A DNA stretch of 15,158 bases from Clostridiales bacterium. GTDB taxonomy: Bacteria; Bacillota; Clostridia; Christensenellales; UBA3700. Position 1 is the stretch's first letter, and each line of letters begins with the position of its first letter. This document shows positions 1-7,854 of this stretch, piece after piece. A program made the translations under genes and the position numbers. The notes below the pieces were generated by a model that saw nothing but the letters and a program-made list of their open reading frames with translations, made no database searches and was not told the DNA's origin. The stretch covers positions 10,793 to 25,950 of the forward strand of contig JAAVHQ010000010.1 in assembly GCA_014799645.1 (NCBI GenBank), written 5' to 3'.

Positions 1-429
1 GACACAACCGTTACCGGTCTTGAAATGTTCAGAAAGTTGCTTGACGAAGCATACGCAGGCGACAACGTAGGCGCATTGCTCCGTGGTATCGACAGAAAGG
101 GTATCGAGAGAGGACAAGTTCTTGCTAAACCGGGTACTATCAATCCGCACACCAAGTTCGCTTCTCAAGTATACGTATTGACCAAAGACGAAGGCGGTCG
201 TCATACGCCGTTCTTCAACGGATACCGTCCACAGTTCTATTTCAGAACAACCGACGTTACCGGTTCTATCCAACTTCCTGCCGGTGTTGAAATGGTTATG
301 CCTGGCGATAACATCAATATGGACGTTACCCTTATCACCCCGATCGCTATCGAAGAAGGACTTCGTTTCGCTATCCGTGAAGGTGGCAGAACGGTTGGTT
401 CCGGTGTCGTAGCAAAAATTACTGAGTAA
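1..429 (+). CDS. tuf: Elongation factor Tu, C-terminal part (5' end outside window)
   Basis: EF-Tu is the GTPase that carries aminoacyl-tRNA to the ribosomal A site in the cytoplasm. The window opens in frame inside the gene and shows the last 142 codons of a protein that is normally about 395-400 residues long, so domain 1 (the G domain) and part of domain 2 lie upstream. The visible part covers the end of domain 2 and all of domain 3. Recognisable EF-Tu signatures are GDNVGALLRGI, ERGQVLAKPG, PHTKF, FFNGYRPQFYFRTTDVTG, MPGDN and the C-terminal REGGRTVGSGVV. The reading frame is intact to TAA and is followed 19 nt later by an intrinsic terminator, so tuf is the last gene of its transcript. 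Identification is by family motifs and is essentially certain. Confidence 0.98.
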   Translation, partial: DTTVTGLEMFRKLLDEAYAGDNVGALLRGIDRKGIERGQVLAKPGTINPHTKFASQVYVLTKDEGGRHTPFFNGYRPQFYFRTTDVTGSIQLPAGVEMVMPGDNINMDVTLITPIAIEEGLRFAIREGGRTVGSGVVAKITE

Positions 430-448
430 TTTTTAGACAATCAAAATC

Positions 449-477
449 AAAAGGCTCTCGTATGAGAGCCTTTTTTG
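449..477 (+). terminator. Intrinsic terminator after tuf
   Basis: A perfect stem GGCTCTC / GAGAGCC (453-459 with 464-470) closes a GTAT loop. It is extended by A-T pairs at its base and followed directly by a run of six T. This is a textbook Rho-independent terminator ending the tuf transcript. Confidence 0.95.
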
Positions 478-567
478 TTTGCCATTTTACCTTAACTTTT
501 AATTATGTTTTTGCAAATTTTGTCGAAAAATACAATAAATGTCTAAAATATGTCAAAAAATTCCAAT

Positions 568-696
568 AAAAGTATACATTTCCTGACCGAAGAATTTCGA
601 CACTGTGAAGTCAAATTTCGAGATAATTTGACATCTATATCATAACATATCATAATTTTTTATTCAAGTCATTTCAGTCAGGAAATGTATACTTTT
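568..696. repeat. Perfect 20-bp inverted repeat flanking the promoter of the giant surface-protein gene
   Basis: AAAAGTATACATTTCCTGAC at 568-587 is matched exactly, in reverse complement, at 677-696. With one mismatch the arms extend to 24 bp (568-591 and 673-696). Each arm contains the palindrome GTATAC. The arms lie on either side of a consensus promoter (628-656), with about 109 bp between arm centres. This geometry fits a pair of operators for a looping repressor. It could also be a small MITE-like element with terminal inverted repeats, but I see no convincing target-site duplication. Confidence 0.7.
628..656 (+). promoter_or_regulatory. Sigma-A-type promoter for the giant surface-protein gene
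   Basis: TTGACA (628-633), a 17-nt spacer and CATAAT (651-656). The predicted transcription start near 663 leaves a leader of about 73 nt before the ATG at 736. An inverted repeat GTCAAAT / ATTTGAC (610-616 with 626-632) overlaps the -35 box and may be an operator. Confidence 0.75.
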
Positions 697-703
697 CCTG
701 ACT
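676..703. promoter_or_regulatory. 10-bp palindrome in the leader, candidate operator or RNA hairpin
   Basis: AGTCAGGAAA (676-685) and TTTCCTGACT (694-703) are perfect reverse complements around the 8-nt centre TGTATACT. The element overlaps the right arm of the larger inverted repeat and sits between the predicted start of transcription and the ribosome binding site. It could bind a repressor as DNA or fold as an RNA hairpin. It lacks a T-run, so it is not a terminator. Confidence 0.6.
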
Positions 704-735
704 AAGCAAAAAAACGGGTAAAAAACGAGGTAAAA

Positions 736-3700
736 ATGGATATACGAAAAAGAAAATTAAAGGGGTACGTTGCGCTGTCAATATTGATTATTGTGTGTAT
801 GATTACGGCAAGCGCAATGACCTTTTATATGCCAAATAAAAAAGCGGAAGCGATAAAAGCTGAGAATATATCGTCACAAGCGACGGACTTAGGCGATATG
901 CTGATAAAAGGCTATGAAAATTATACCAACGGCAAAGTTTTCAACTACGATATATTTTGGGAGCTGATAAGTCGCATAAGCGGTGGAACTGTTACTGTTA
1001 CAAATCAAAGTGGATTGAACAGTTTAGGTTCGACGACAAAAACTTCGGAGGATTTTCGCTCATACAACAATACTTTGGGCAACGGAGCAAAGGACGTCGT
1101 CGTTACGATAGGCGGCAAGAAATGGATAGCGACGTATTTGTCAAAGACTGACAACGGTCCTATTCTTACACTTTGGCTTGCAAATTCTAATACTACGTCT
1201 ACTTGGAGTGTTGGTAGCGCTAACAGTAATAGATCATCTTGGTCAAATCAATATACATCCAATTTATATGGTACGAGTTATATAAGAGCGGTAACGCTCA
1301 ACAATGGCGACGCAAATGGCCAATGCAAATATGCAGACACTAATACGTCAACGACAACAAATACTCAAAGAACAGATAGCGAATGGTCAATATACACAGT
1401 ACCTAACACGACGTCAGGAATGAAGGGAAGTTTGACTGACTTTATCGAAATACCCAACAACGTATCTTGGCAGCAAGAACAACAAGCGTTGAAGTACGTA
1501 TCGTCAAATGCATATACAGGTAGTTATGGATACAATAATAACAACGACGCATTGAATTACGGTAGTAAGAATACAGTCGGACAAGGCACAGGCGCAGGCG
1601 TAACATTTGACTATAATGACCAATTAAGTCAGTTGTCGCTTGAATCCTATTACACTGCTTGGGGAAACGATAGGCTATGGCTTCCGAGCGTAACAGAAAC
1701 AGGAGTAAGCGGAGCAGAAGGAATATGGAAAGCGTCCGATAATACGCGTGCGAATAGTAAGGAATCGTGGCTGCGTTCGGTTAGTTCTAACGGTTTCAAC
1801 CGTTCATATGTGCTCGCCGTCGATGGCTCTTCAATGGCGGGCTCTGATGTTGACGTTGCCTCCTACGCGGTTCGTCCCGCGTTTCACTTGAATTTGTCAA
1901 AAGCGGCGCAATCTATAGGATTTGAAATGCCTCAGACCAAAGGCGACGTAAATAAGTATAGCGACAGCGCCAATAAGACTTTTGAGTTGGATAAAATCTA
2001 TGAAAATTTTGTAGATATAAACATAACCGCCACAGGAGTAAAACGACCTGACGGAACTACCGCTACAATAACGAATATTCCTGCGTATAGCGCATCAAAC
2101 GGGGTATTGTCATTTACTCCTAGCGAAGTTGGCGAATATACGGTAAGTGTTACGCCGAAGACAGGACATTTTTGGAGCGACGGAACTACTGGCGCAAAGA
2201 CTTATGTTTATAAATTCAAATATCACGTCACGCCATTGGAATTAAACGTTGCAAATCCGGACAACGTAATATACAGCGGAGATTATCAGTACTTACCGTT
2301 GAGGTATTATGACGAAGATTTAGTGAAAGTAACAGTCAACAATACTGACGACGTAGAACAGAATAGTAGCGGAGATTACTGTATAAAAGTCAAGGATGCA
2401 AAGACGTATTCTACAAGGATAGAACTTGTAGATAAGAATTTAATGGAGTGGACGGACAACAACGGAACGGAGAATAGGAACAATATATCCGTAACGGTAA
2501 GACCGAAGACGTTAACTATAGTACCAAACGGCTCTTGGAGAACGACCGTACGCGCGACGAAAGAATATACCGTGTCGTTGAACGGAGTGTGCGACAACGA
2601 TATAGGCGCGTTGAATTTCTTGGCGTATTATACATATAAAGCGGGCAACGAAATGCCGGTCAGCGGTTATCCGCCCACTTTGAATACGGACAATACGGAA
2701 ATGACGATTACGTTGCCGTCTGTAAAAGATATAGGAACGACTGACGAATACAATTATATAATCAAATTAGACGCTACGAATACGTTGTATAAAAACTATT
2801 CATTGACGTTTTCATATCCGTTTGAAGTAGGCAAAGAGAGTATAGAGATAAAAAAAGACGAGATAGTATGGCAGTATACCAACAGTAATATAGCAGGCGG
2901 AGCAAAGCAGACGGTAAACGATGCAAGCGTTCCATTCGAAGTGGACTACAACAAGGCAGATTATACCTTCTCGGTAGAGACGAAGTATGCGGATACAAAT
3001 ACTTATCCAACGCTTGATACGACTTTGACGGGAATAGTAAAGGCGAAGGACGCAAACGTTGGCAGCGGTACGTATATCGCGACGTTTAAGGTAAAAGCGC
3101 TCAATGATTCAATAGAGTTGAGCGGCGAGACGACGTTTGATTTGGTGTGGAAAATAAAACCTGCAAAGTACGATTTATCCAGAGTGGTATGGACGAGAAA
3201 AGACAGTAGTAGAGTTGAATATGACGGAAAATCGCACGAAGTGTTGTTGACGATACCGACTGATTACACTGGATTGACAGTATCGTTAAGCGGAACGTAT
3301 AAGACGATGAACGCAGGAACGCATACCGCAATAGCAAGTTTCATTAATACGGATACGAACTATGTATCGCCGGTTGAGCCGGAGGCAGGGAAACCTAATA
3401 CGTATGACGGCAACTTTGATTGGGAGTATACTTGGACGATAAGCAAGAAGAGGATAACGTTGACGTGGGAGGATGAGCCGTCAATGTTGGCGAAGGATAA
3501 GAACGGAGTAGACTTTGCGTATTACGTAGTAAGCGGAGAGTATAAGGACGCCGTTGAATACAAGTATTACAAAGACGTGAACGGAAGACAAGACGGAGAA
3601 GAAATACAACTCAATCAATTTGAAGTGCCAGAACCGCCAACGCTAGCGTGGTATTGGGCAGAGGCAACGCTTAAAGATGAGACCAATTTCGAAATAGCAG

Positions 3701-6528
3701 GCGGAAAGACAAAGAGATTTAGTCTAGGCTCGGATAAGATAGACGTGGTGGTGACGTTCAAGGACGACGTCTATGAGTTCCAGTACGATAGCAACGCGCA
3801 CGGCAAAGACGAATTGAGAATAAGCATAAAGACGGGAAATTTGAGCGTAAAAGACGACTTGGTGTTGACTTATTACAAATACGTGGACGGACAAGAGATA
3901 GAACTTGACGGAGGAGAGCCGACGGACAGCGGAAGTTACAAGTTGGCAATAGCGTTGGCGGAAGGATTAGACGACTACAAGTTGTTGAGGACAACAATCA
4001 ACTTTGAGATAAAGAAAGTAACGGTAACAATAGAAGATAATACCGCAACTGATTTATACTACAACAAAGGCGAGCAAGGACTAGACTTGGCGGTTACGGG
4101 ACTGGCATTGGACGATATACAAATCACCTATTACAAGTCCAACGGAGAAGAGATAGAGGGCAAGCCAATCAACGCGGGAAAGTATTACGCGGTATTGAGC
4201 CTAGACGACGAGTTGGCGAAGAACTATGACTTGGATAACGCGCGCTTTGATTTGACGATACGCAAAGTAGTCTTGACGGTTACTACGACCACTGACAAGA
4301 TAACTTACGACGGACAAATGCACGAAGTAGAATTTAGCGTAAAAGAAAAGGCAAGCGGACTCGACTTTGATAAAGACAATGTAATTGTAACCTACTACAA
4401 AGACAGCGTATTGACGGAAAACAGGCTTGTGGACGAATTGCCAACCAATGCAAGAAAGTACGTGGTAGTATACTCATTAAAAGATGACGTGGCAGTCAAT
4501 TACGAGATAGAAGACAATCAAGCGGAGTTCGAGATAGAGAAGATAAAGATAAAAGCGATATGGAATACAAGCGAGAATATTCCTGTAATATCCAACCTTG
4601 ACGACGCTTTGAAAGGGGTAGTCGGCTACGTCTACTATGACGAGGATGGCAACCAACTCGAAGAGGGAGCGACCTTAGAGGTAGGAAAGAGTTATAAGGT
4701 CAAGGCGATACTCGCAGGCGAGAGCGCAAGCAACTATGAGTTTGTTACCGAGGACGGTCAAGTAATATTGGGCGAAGTGGCGGTAGCGGAGAACTTGGAA
4801 AAAGGCTTTACAATAACTGCAAGCAGTAGCGGCGGCTCTCTTGGCGGAATAACAGGCGGAGATGGAGAAGAGAATCCGGGCGATCACGAAAAGCCAGGCG
4901 CAAGTTTCGACTTTGGCAAGATAGGAGAATATATCAAAGAGTATTGGCAGTTGATAGCCAGCGTAATAAGTATACTATTGATGCTAATCTTTATCTCCAA
5001 GACGATAGGCTACGAGAGCAAGCGCAAAGCGAACAAAAAGACGATAGAGAAGAAGTACAGCACGTTCTATGGAATAACGTTGTTTGGATTGACGACAATG
5101 ACATGGAATTTGATAGCGTGCGTGTTGATGGGCGGAGCGTTGGTTACGTTCATAATAATGCTTATTGCGAAGAGCAAGTACAAGAAGTCCAACGTAGAAG
5201 TAGAGGACGCGAAAGAGGAGTACGAGCATAAGAAGCAAGAAGATATGTATATGCGAATGACGGGCGGAATGAACGGTGGAATGTCCGGCGGAATGGGAAT
5301 GAACGGACAGGGCGTAGCGTATGCGCCGCAACCGCAGTTCGCGATAGAAGATATGCGCGGAATGATAAACGAGGCGATGATGAATATGCTGCCCAGCGTA
5401 ACGCAATATATACCTCAACAAGCATCTAGCAACGATGAAATTATTCAACAACTCGTTGAGCAAAACGCGCAAAACGAAGAGCGCATCAGACAACTTACCG
5501 AGCAAAACGAGTCCGTAATGCGTAACTTTGCGCAAGAGCACGAAGCGCTTATGCAGAAGTTTGCAGAGCAACAAAAAGAGACCGTCAATGAAGAGGTAAT
5601 AGAGAAGTTGGTCGAGAAACTCGCTAAGCAACAAGCGTTGGAAAAAGAGGCTGAAAAGGAAGCCGCGGCAACTGTTGTCAACGAAGAGATAATCAAGAGT
5701 CTTATCGAAGGACAAAAGGCTATTATGGAAAAACTCTCTCAACAAAACGAAGAAAAGCAAACAGTCACCGTAGTAGAGAAAGACAGTAAGGACGAAAAAA
5801 TCGAAATGTTGATGCGCAATCAAGAAATGTTGATGAAACAAATCGTTGTCTTGACCGCAAATAAAAACAGTGATAAACAAGTCGTAATGCCCTATATGCC
5901 ACAACCGACAGAAAGGGTAGTCGAGAAGATAGTCGAAAAGCCCGTGCCTGTTCCTGTCGAAAAAATAGTGGAAAAGGAAGTCAAGGTTGAAGTACCAGTA
6001 GAGAAAATCGTTGAGAAAGAAGTCGTCAAGGAAGTCCCCGTACCCGTTGAAGTTGAGAAAATCGTCGAGGTGGAGAAAGTAGTTCCTATGCCGGTTGAGA
6101 AACCCGCGCCAAAGGCGAAAGCGCCCGCGCAAAGATTGACCCTTGACGAGGCGTACGCTAAGTTGTCGGCAACGCAAAAGAAGATTTTCGATACGCTCAA
6201 AGCCTATGCGCTTACCAAAGACAAGTGCAAGGAGAAGAAATCAACTTACTTCACAGTACTTGGACAGTCGACGGTAAATCCGCTTGTCAAGTTGACGATA
6301 AAGAAGAATACGACCGTCGCGCTCTTCAAAATGGAAGACGAGTATATGAAAGACATTCGTCGCGGCGCAAGCAGTGACGGCACTAAGGTCAAAGTCAAAG
6401 AGACTGAAGTCGTGGTAGGGGATAATCAAGCGTTGGCGACGGCTAAGGATATGATTGATTTGCGCGAAGATCAAATTGAAAGGTATAATGATTATCTCAA
6501 AGAGCAGAGGTCTTTGAGAAAAAAATAA
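736..6528 (+). CDS. Giant membrane-anchored surface protein with Ig/MBG-like repeats and a cytoplasmic coiled-coil tail
   Basis: This 1930-residue protein has no known name and its function is unknown. A GAGG ribosome binding site lies 5 nt before the ATG. Residues 11-31 form an N-terminal hydrophobic segment after a K/R-rich start (signal peptide or anchor). Residues about 116-390 resemble DUF6273, with GGKKW near 126 and the typical ending WLRS...VRPAFHLNLS (to about 389). From about 400 to 1355 come repeated beta-rich, Ig/MBG-like modules with recurring YDG-x-x-H and TYYK motifs (829, 1017, 1191). A Gly/Ser-rich linker (about 1361-1394) leads to a membrane segment (1404-1421), a Lys-rich loop and a second hydrophobic stretch of some 33 residues (1446-1478) that could be one long or two short helices. 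Then follow an M/G/Q-rich region, a coiled coil (about 1560-1710), PVEKIVEKE-type repeats (about 1724-1790) and a charged C-terminal domain. I infer a surface receptor or adhesin with the tail inside the cell. It is monocistronic and ends with two stop codons. Confidence 0.85.
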   Translation: MDIRKRKLKGYVALSILIIVCMITASAMTFYMPNKKAEAIKAENISSQATDLGDMLIKGYENYTNGKVFNYDIFWELISRISGGTVTVTNQSGLNSLGSTTKTSEDFRSYNNTLGNGAKDVVVTIGGKKWIATYLSKTDNGPILTLWLANSNTTSTWSVGSANSNRSSWSNQYTSNLYGTSYIRAVTLNNGDANGQCKYADTNTSTTTNTQRTDSEWSIYTVPNTTSGMKGSLTDFIEIPNNVSWQQEQQALKYVSSNAYTGSYGYNNNNDALNYGSKNTVGQGTGAGVTFDYNDQLSQLSLESYYTAWGNDRLWLPSVTETGVSGAEGIWKASDNTRANSKESWLRSVSSNGFNRSYVLAVDGSSMAGSDVDVASYAVRPAFHLNLSKAAQSIGFEMPQTKGDVNKYSDSANKTFELDKIYENFVDINITATGVKRPDGTTATITNIPAYSASNGVLSFTPSEVGEYTVSVTPKTGHFWSDGTTGAKTYVYKFKYHVTPLELNVANPDNVIYSGDYQYLPLRYYDEDLVKVTVNNTDDVEQNSSGDYCIKVKDAKTYSTRIELVDKNLMEWTDNNGTENRNNISVTVRPKTLTIVPNGSWRTTVRATKEYTVSLNGVCDNDIGALNFLAYYTYKAGNEMPVSGYPPTLNTDNTEMTITLPSVKDIGTTDEYNYIIKLDATNTLYKNYSLTFSYPFEVGKESIEIKKDEIVWQYTNSNIAGGAKQTVNDASVPFEVDYNKADYTFSVETKYADTNTYPTLDTTLTGIVKAKDANVGSGTYIATFKVKALNDSIELSGETTFDLVWKIKPAKYDLSRVVWTRKDSSRVEYDGKSHEVLLTIPTDYTGLTVSLSGTYKTMNAGTHTAIASFINTDTNYVSPVEPEAGKPNTYDGNFDWEYTWTISKKRITLTWEDEPSMLAKDKNGVDFAYYVVSGEYKDAVEYKYYKDVNGRQDGEEIQLNQFEVPEPPTLAWYWAEATLKDETNFEIAGGKTKRFSLGSDKIDVVVTFKDDVYEFQYDSNAHGKDELRISIKTGNLSVKDDLVLTYYKYVDGQEIELDGGEPTDSGSYKLAIALAEGLDDYKLLRTTINFEIKKVTVTIEDNTATDLYYNKGEQGLDLAVTGLALDDIQITYYKSNGEEIEGKPINAGKYYAVLSLDDELAKNYDLDNARFDLTIRKVVLTVTTTTDKITYDGQMHEVEFSVKEKASGLDFDKDNVIVTYYKDSVLTENRLVDELPTNARKYVVVYSLKDDVAVNYEIEDNQAEFEIEKIKIKAIWNTSENIPVISNLDDALKGVVGYVYYDEDGNQLEEGATLEVGKSYKVKAILAGESASNYEFVTEDGQVILGEVAVAENLEKGFTITASSSGGSLGGITGGDGEENPGDHEKPGASFDFGKIGEYIKEYWQLIASVISILLMLIFISKTIGYESKRKANKKTIEKKYSTFYGITLFGLTTMTWNLIACVLMGGALVTFIIMLIAKSKYKKSNVEVEDAKEEYEHKKQEDMYMRMTGGMNGGMSGGMGMNGQGVAYAPQPQFAIEDMRGMINEAMMNMLPSVTQYIPQQASSNDEIIQQLVEQNAQNEERIRQLTEQNESVMRNFAQEHEALMQKFAEQQKETVNEEVIEKLVEKLAKQQALEKEAEKEAAATVVNEEIIKSLIEGQKAIMEKLSQQNEEKQTVTVVEKDSKDEKIEMLMRNQEMLMKQIVVLTANKNSDKQVVMPYMPQPTERVVEKIVEKPVPVPVEKIVEKEVKVEVPVEKIVEKEVVKEVPVPVEVEKIVEVEKVVPMPVEKPAPKAKAPAQRLTLDEAYAKLSATQKKIFDTLKAYALTKDKCKEKKSTYFTVLGQSTVNPLVKLTIKKNTTVALFKMEDEYMKDIRRGASSDGTKVKVKETEVVVGDNQALATAKDMIDLREDQIERYNDYLKEQRSLRKK

Positions 6529-6741
6529 TAAGCAACCGACTGCGTATAGCAACGCACCTTTTGCCTAATCTTCAAGTCGACACTCAGGGTCACGTACGGG
6601 AAGTACGCTCACCGTTCGGTCGCTTTTGCTAAGACAAAATCTGCATCACTCTCCGCACTCGCCACAAGCTTTTTCAAAAGGTTATTTCCAATAGAATAAC
6701 CCAAAACCCTCAAACTAAAAAACATAACGGAGTAGGGCAAT
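6529..6741. other. Gene-free, relatively G+C-rich intergenic segment, possible interspersed repeat
   Basis: I find no plausible gene on either strand. The base composition is closer to coding DNA than to the A+T-rich spacers elsewhere in the window. Two small hairpins are visible: CGTAC / GTACG around GGGAA (6593-6607), and GGTTATT / AATAACC (6680-6686 with 6695-6701), neither with a T-run. The segment could be a dispersed repeat or a decayed sequence. I cannot tell which from one copy. Confidence 0.4.
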
Positions 6742-6773
6742 AAAAAAGAGTGTTTTTTCAAACACTCTTTTTT
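6742..6773. terminator. Bidirectional terminator between the surface-protein gene and rpsI
   Basis: AAAAAAGAGTGTTT (6742-6755) and its exact reverse complement (6760-6773) enclose a 4-nt loop. Because the stem begins with six A and ends with six T, it works as an intrinsic terminator in both directions. It serves the convergent surface-protein gene on plus and rpsI on minus. Confidence 0.9.
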
Positions 6774-6799
6774 GATAACTTTGTAATAATCTCGTCCGA

Positions 6800-7213
6800 T
6801 TATCTCTTGCTGAACTGCGGAGCTCTTCTTGCCTTTTTGAGACCGTATTTCTTTCTTTCTTTTGCTCTTGGGTCTCTGGTGAGGAAGCCTGCTTTCTTCA
6901 AAGCGTCTTTTGTTTCGCCGTCAGCGAGTACCAATGCTCTGGAAATACCATGTCTGATTGCTCCTGCTTGTCCGGTGAAGCCGCCGCCTTGTACGTTTAC
7001 GATAACGTCGTATTTAGCGGTATTGCCTGTCAATTCAAGCGGTTGACGAACGATCAATTTGAGTGTATCAAGACCGAAGTACTCGTCGATGCTTCTTTTG
7101 TTGATAGTAATAACACCGCTACCTTCGGGGATAAGTCTTACTCTTGCGATAGCCTTCTTTCTTCTTCCGGTGCCCCAGAATTGAACTTTTTTCTTGGTTT
7201 TCTTCGTAGCCAT
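6800..7213 (-). CDS. rpsI: 30S ribosomal protein S9
   Basis: S9 is a small-subunit ribosomal protein whose C-terminal tail reaches the P-site tRNA. The 137-residue protein is slightly longer than the roughly 130 usual for the family because of a Lys-rich N-terminus. Hallmarks are GTGRRKKAIARVRL near the start, the central VNVQGGGFTGQAGAIRHGISRAL segment, and the terminal KKARRAPQFSKR with the conserved S-K-R ending. AAGGAG at 7224-7229 lies 10 nt before the ATG. It follows rplM by 18 nt in the standard rplM-rpsI operon and ends before a bidirectional terminator. Confidence 0.98.
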   Translation of the reverse strand: MATKKTKKKVQFWGTGRRKKAIARVRLIPEGSGVITINKRSIDEYFGLDTLKLIVRQPLELTGNTAKYDVIVNVQGGGFTGQAGAIRHGISRALVLADGETKDALKKAGFLTRDPRAKERKKYGLKKARRAPQFSKR

Positions 7214-7231
7214 TTCTTATACACTCCTTGA

Positions 7232-7663
7232 TTAGAATTTTAATTCTTTTGGCTGTTGAGCCTCGTGGTTGTGTTCAGCGCCTGCATAGCAACGCAACTT
7301 TGTGAGTTGCTTTCTTCCGAGAGAATTCTTGGGGAGCATACCTTTTACGGCGAGCATAACGGCTCTCTCAGGCTTTTCTGCCATCAACTTTTTGTACTGA
7401 ACTTCTTTAAGTCCGCCGATGTAGCCGGTGTGGTGGATATGATATTTGTTTTCCAACTTCTTACCGGTCAAACGAACCTTTGCGCAATTTATTACGATAA
7501 CGTGGTCGCCGCAATCTACGTTGGGCGTATAAGTAGGCTTATTTTTTCCTCTGAGTACGTTGGCAACGTTGCTTGCAAGTCTACCCAATACCAAATCGGT
7601 AGCGTCGACTACGTGCCATTGCTCTTTGATGTCCTCAGGTTTTGCCATATATGTCTTATTCAC
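7232..7663 (-). CDS. rplM: 50S ribosomal protein L13 (GTG start)
   Basis: L13 is an early-assembling large-subunit protein that binds 23S rRNA. The 143-residue product shows QWHVVDATDLVLGRLAS (residues 15-31), GDHVIVINCAKVRLTGKK (52-69) and HHTGYIGGLK (77-86), all typical of the family. I chose the GTG at 7661-7663 as the start: GGAGGG (7672-7677) lies 8 nt upstream, while the next ATG (7646-7648) would be 23 nt away. The resulting N-terminus, MNKTYMAKPEDI, also matches many Firmicute L13 proteins. It is the first gene of the rplM-rpsI operon, with its own promoter and a leader hairpin upstream. Confidence 0.97.
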   Translation of the reverse strand: MNKTYMAKPEDIKEQWHVVDATDLVLGRLASNVANVLRGKNKPTYTPNVDCGDHVIVINCAKVRLTGKKLENKYHIHHTGYIGGLKEVQYKKLMAEKPERAVMLAVKGMLPKNSLGRKQLTKLRCYAGAEHNHEAQQPKELKF

Positions 7664-7708
7664 GGATAAAACCCTCCATTTGTGATTTGTAATTTTGTTT
7701 GAAGTTTT

Positions 7709-7739
7709 TGTATCTCCAAGGGGCTAGTTCTTTGATACA
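7709..7739 (-). promoter_or_regulatory. Leader hairpin upstream of rplM, candidate L13 autoregulatory leader
   Basis: Reading the minus strand, TGTATC (7739-7734) pairs with GATACA (7714-7709). Inside, AAG pairs with CTT, leaving an asymmetric GGA internal bulge and a loop of about 9-10 nt. The hairpin sits within about 15 nt of the predicted transcript 5' end. Firmicutes are known to have an L13 ribosomal-protein leader motif. Position and shape fit, but I cannot confirm a match to that family. Confidence 0.45.
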
Positions 7740-7755
7740 TTATTCTTGCCTAAAT

Positions 7756-7784
7756 ATTTTAGTAAATAAAGGTATAAATGTCAA
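7756..7784 (-). promoter_or_regulatory. Sigma-A-type promoter of the rplM-rpsI operon
   Basis: On the minus strand, TTGACA (7784-7779), a 17-nt spacer and TAAAAT (7761-7756). The predicted start near 7749 gives a leader of about 85 nt before the GTG. Confidence 0.8.
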
Positions 7785-7854
7785 ACACTTTAAGCCGATT
7801 TTTATAAATTTTGTTCAAAATCGCCTATTTTTATTATAATAAAGAGACTTAGGC

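Noticed and set aside
568..696. Calling the inverted-repeat unit a definite MITE
   Set aside because: No target-site duplication is visible and only one copy is in the window, so a regulatory reading is at least as likely.
5892..6120. The VEK-rich segment as a DNA-level repeat array or CRISPR
   Set aside because: The repetition is at protein level (PVEKIVEKE-like) with varied codons and no regular repeat-spacer structure.
4984..6177. A 397-codon open frame on the minus strand inside the giant surface-protein gene
   Set aside because: It is antisense to a coiled-coil region of strongly biased codon use, gives an improbable F/L/H/R-rich protein and has no support from motifs. It is a shadow of the plus-strand gene.
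7256..7669. Plus-strand open frames opposite rplM and the exchanger (also 7871-8374)
   Set aside because: Both lie opposite genes with clear family motifs and ribosome binding sites, and have no coding evidence of their own.
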